Positions 60,960 through 64,000 of a stretch of 64,000 bases of DNA are shown here, piece after piece (the first letter of the stretch is position 1; each line of letters starts with the position of its first letter). The stretch is from NCBI RefSeq assembly GCF_964340395.1, contig NC_135554.1:124001-188000 (forward strand), read 5' to 3'. Position numbers and translations under genes: made by a program. Source of the stretch: Glandiceps talaboti (Eukaryota; Hemichordata; Enteropneusta; Spengelidae). The notes below the pieces were generated by a model that saw only the letters and a list, made by a program, of their open reading frames with translations, searched no databases and was not told where the DNA came from.

Positions 60960-61515
60960 GGGACCGGTCAGTTTTTGAAATTGACAGTAGAGGGGTCATG
61001 CTGTTTTGAAAATTGTAAATGGGGGGGGGGGTCATTGTGTTTTAGATTGTGATGGAAGAAAAAAATCCTTTCTTCAATGACCCCCCTCAGACCCCCACGT
61101 GAGGTGGACTTATCCCAGTCTCAAGCTCTTCCCCTCTTACTGTCAAGATGCTTTCAAAGTATATTTCAAACGTATTTCAACCTTATGTAGTTGCTTTTTA
61201 CATGTTGGTGTTGTCTTGTAAGACTTGGAAATTATTGTCTGAAAGGGTCAGAATAGTCTCAAAAAACCTCCAGGGCTTCTAGTGGGAGACCCCATAGGAC
61301 CCCCTCCCCCACATGAGGTGTACACATCTCAGTCTCAAGATCTTCCCCCTACCTCTTACTGTCAAGATCCTATCAAACTATATTTCAAAAATATTTCAAC
61401 CTGATTTAGTTGCTTTTTACATGTTGGTGCTGTCTTGTAAAGCTTGGAAATTATTTTCTGAAAATGTCTGAATAGTCTCAAAAATGACTTTTTAGAGTTA
61501 AAAACCTCCTGTCCC
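60960..61515. mobile_element. Deleted relative of the Harbinger-like element
   Basis: Starts with the same GGGACCGGTCAGTTT end as 45933. It keeps the GTCATTGTGTTTTA block and two of the 235-bp internal repeats (CAGTCTCAAG, TTTTACATGTTGGTG), and stops at CCTCCTGTCCC. It lacks the G-rich second block and most of the 3' part. The flanks do not show a convincing target duplication. Confidence 0.85.
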
Positions 61516-61827
61516 TTATAAACGTTGGATAAAATTGGAACACGGTCGTCAGGAACTAGACTAGTAATGTATGAAAATAACTGACCAACTCCAGCCAGTG
61601 CAGCTTTAAAATGTTAGATTTTCAACAACTGGACTGTAATTTAAATAAAATTGGGACAAAGTTTTGTTGAAAGATGAAAGTATAGCCAAATCATGACAAA
61701 GAATTATCTGCTTTGTTTATACTTTTATCTAAAACACACACACAGACAAACAGATATATATATATATAACTTGGTGAGTGTCAATCTGCTAAGACAGTGC
61801 TCTATACCGCAGTGGCAGAGCGCAATA
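61516..61827. other. No gene; short (TA)n before the hairpin
   Basis: AT-rich, with a TATA run at about 61754-61767, so the hairpin sits between two TA tracts. Confidence 0.5.
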
Positions 61828-61856
61828 GTTTTGGTAGTTCTGGAACTCTTTCTTGG

Positions 61857-61897
61857 TTGTAACTCGGAGTTTCACGCATCGTGCGATCATCAAACAA
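61857..61897 (-). ncRNA. Hammerhead-ribozyme-like motif, - strand
   Basis: The mirror copy in the left arm. Helix II is perfect here (CGCA/TGCG, 3-nt loop), and helices I and III are the same as on the other arm, but C3 is U (TTGATGA). Each arm carries a different lesion, so their common ancestor probably had an intact core. Confidence 0.55.
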
Positions 61898-61906
61898 CTG
61901 ACAACA

Positions 61907-61947
61907 TTGTCTGATGATCACACGATGCGTGAAACTCCGAGTTACAA
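61907..61947 (+). ncRNA. Hammerhead-ribozyme-like motif, + strand
   Basis: Order along the strand: TTGT (helix I), CTGATGA (61911-61917, exact core), helix II (61918-61930), GAAA (61931-61934), helix III ACT-CCG-AGT (61934-61942), U17 (61943) and ACAA (61944-61947), which pairs with TTGT. Predicted cleavage is after 61943. Two blemishes: the first helix II position is U opposite U instead of G-C, and this arm has an A-C mismatch in helix II. Hammerheads with short helices I and III are known from Penelope-like retroelements. Confidence 0.65.
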
Positions 61948-61973
61948 CAAAGAAAGAGTTCCAGAATTACCAA

Positions 61974-62089
<116 letters not shown>

Positions 62090-62249
62090 ATTTCATTCTT
62101 CTTTCGCCAAGTAGAGTGCTCGATCACCTTGGAGAGCTATCATACATAAAAATGAAAGAAGACGAGTCTGATATTACATTGTGGAATTACACTACGGACC
62201 GTTTCACCAGAAGGATCGTCGGGTGTAATAGTGTGTAATAGACACTATT

Positions 62250-64000
62250 AGAAGGTATACATCAACATTAACATTATACTAGAATATTAAGTACATTGAA
62301 GGTTTTGTAAGTATTTTCATGTTTACAGACATATATGATTGTCAGCCTGTGCCAATTTAATAATCATGTTACACTCACACAATAGTGTATGTGATGTTCC
62401 TTTAGCTAAACACTCAATACTATACAAGCATAACATTGACTGGGACTCCATTTCCATTTTATATTGACACATTCTAGCATGTATTTTTAAGAAAGATCAC
62501 AGAGGATATCAACATCTGACACTGTAATCCCAAAATCAAGATCAACCAGAGATAGGGGCACACAGTACCAAACATTTATAATTGGCTGTAGTGATCATAC
62601 TGCCACCTAGAGGTCAACTGCAACTGTGGAAATAGTCATTCAGATTAGGTTCAATGCTAAAATGTAAATTTTGTAATTCATTTCACCTACTGAGACCTAC
62701 TGAATTATGGTCACTTGTAAAAGTTCTTTTTACTTCTTTTTATTCATTGAAAGCCATAAACTTGTTCTAAGTGGTTCATAGTCATGATAATTGACATAAT
62801 ATACCTATAATGGTGTTTGTACAGATAGTATATATATAGAAACATAGTATATTATTTCAATAGTATTATAAAGGCCTGTACGTACGTACGTACGTACGTA
62901 CGTACGTACGTCCATATGTGTTTGTTTATTTGTTTGTCTGCCTGTCTGTCACAGTTCACTAACTAACTAACTCACTCACTCACTCACTCACTTACTTACT
63001 TATGTGCTTTTTCCTGCAAAAAAAACTTTCTGTGTTACTGTATAAAATAGCCACAAATGGTAGCTTTAATCTCATAGACACATAGTATTAAAATGTTTCT
63101 GCATCCATTTATATGTATTGTCACAATGATCCATTTCAACTTCAGGTTTTACGCAGATGACGTCTTCAGATATCATGGACCTGGGTCTCTGACGTAGTCA
63201 ATCGTGCATTTCAGTTGACTGAACGGAATGTTCAACTGTCTCCTGGTTTCCTGGAGAGAGGCGAGAATAAAACATAGATATGGGTTACCATAATCATAAA
63301 TGACATAAAGAGGTTACATTTTCGAAGAATTTTATCCATTGCTGCTTGCGGTACTGTCGTCAGACTCTGGAGTTTATAGCTACATTTCGCATTGGAAATT
63401 GAAGAATATGTATCCATGGATTGCAGTCCCCGAGTCTCGCCCTGGAGAAACAGTCTGGAATCTTTGAAAAGTGTTACGTCAGGTCAGGCATCTGTCACTT
63501 TCAAAAGATCTTTGAACACTAATAAAATGTGTTCGTACAGTCGTCACGGAGTGCTCATGTCCGCGTAGTATTTCGTAATTTGTTGTGTTCCTTGTCTACA
63601 GTCTAAATATTGCAATTTTTTGTCTTGAATATATTTCCCCTACCTTTAAATTGTCTTATAGTATAGAGCGTATATTGATACATCTGTAGTACTAGTAGCA
63701 GGATTCGTATCATTTAGGAAAACATCATAGACTATAGTATGAGTACGTCGCCCAGTGTAGCGCACAGGTTTATGGGTGTTCAACATACATTGAACAGCGC
63801 CCGCACTCGTTGATAAAGATTATGTAAAATCTTCGCCTCCAGCTTGCTTGTTTAATAAAAAAGTGAGATTTAGCCTTTTAAAAATACAAACGTAACAATT
63901 GTGAAGTTAGATTTATTAATTAAGATATTTGCGATTTTTGATGACTTTCATTTAAATCTCTATCACTAAAATTTCAAGCCACTCCTCCATGCCAAGCCGT
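62250..64000. repeat. Duplicated block, copy D (continues past window)
   Basis: Aligns with 44571-48282 minus the 2-kb insertion. Microsatellite lengths differ, and substitutions and small indels are scattered throughout. Confidence 0.95.
63289..63518 (-). CDS. Probable internal exon, copy D (with nonsense change)
   Basis: Homologue of 45584-45801 with the same acceptor and donor. It is 230 nt, 12 nt longer in net, through in-frame changes: one Tyr lost, Ser-Leu added before TTVPQ, and three residues added near the end (FMSFMIM). One substitution turns the Trp codon in DAWPD into TGA, so this copy is probably no longer translated in full. The remaining frame is intact. Confidence 0.45.

Overview
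This is AT-rich nuclear DNA of an animal, most likely a marine invertebrate. The evidence is spliced-exon fragments with GT/AG borders, a CYP4-type cytochrome P450 exon, tRNA-derived SINEs with A and B boxes, several lineages of non-LTR retrotransposon, many microsatellites, a long satellite and several families of TIR-bounded DNA elements. There is no bacterial gene organisation: no operons, no ribosome binding sites and no long ORFs. I cannot name the species from the sequence alone. Gene density is very low, and almost everything with recognisable structure is repeat-derived.

Layout. 1-9046 and 26575-36230 are two nearly identical direct copies (A and B) of one ~9 kb segment. Each holds a broken LINE reverse transcriptase (- strand), an old SINE, a decayed zinc-knuckle ORF and a 151-bp tandem array (about 5 units in A, about 9 in B). 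9047-23000 holds a diverged third copy of the segment's start, a hammerhead-like motif, two decayed LINEs, a 1.4-kb GGTA minisatellite, an element family with 23-bp subterminal repeats, and a clean 1506-bp TIR element with a 7-bp target duplication. 23005-25926 is a 58-bp satellite of about 50 units with higher-order structure. A TTAA-flanked TIR element carrying a nested SINE interrupts it at its junction with copy B. 36231-44570 holds simple repeats, the P450 exon (39492-39671, -), a second hammerhead-like motif and a 1900-bp TIR element whose ends are 35-bp arrays of a perfect 20-bp palindrome. 44571-48282 is duplicated at 62250-64000 (the second copy runs off the window). Both copies hold a probable internal exon on the - strand whose indels are all multiples of three. 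Only the first copy carries a 2002-bp Harbinger-like insertion, so the second preserves the empty site. 48283-60960 holds two paralogous exons encoding a membrane segment (one followed by a coiled-coil exon with an in-frame TGA), a TATA/CCAAT promoter with a probable signal-peptide first exon, a 1.2-kb imperfect palindrome and several weak candidate exons. 60960-62250 holds a deleted relative of the Harbinger-like element and a 70-bp-arm hairpin whose two arms each read as a hammerhead ribozyme.

How the pieces relate. I see no complete gene and no pathway. The best protein-coding evidence is isolated exons: the P450 exon, the duplicated 218/230-nt exon, the membrane-anchor exon pair and the signal-peptide exon. 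The most interesting content is repeat biology. It comprises hammerhead-like motifs of the kind carried by Penelope-like retroelements, DNA elements with tandem palindromic subterminal arrays, and duplications that preserve before and after states of transposon insertion.
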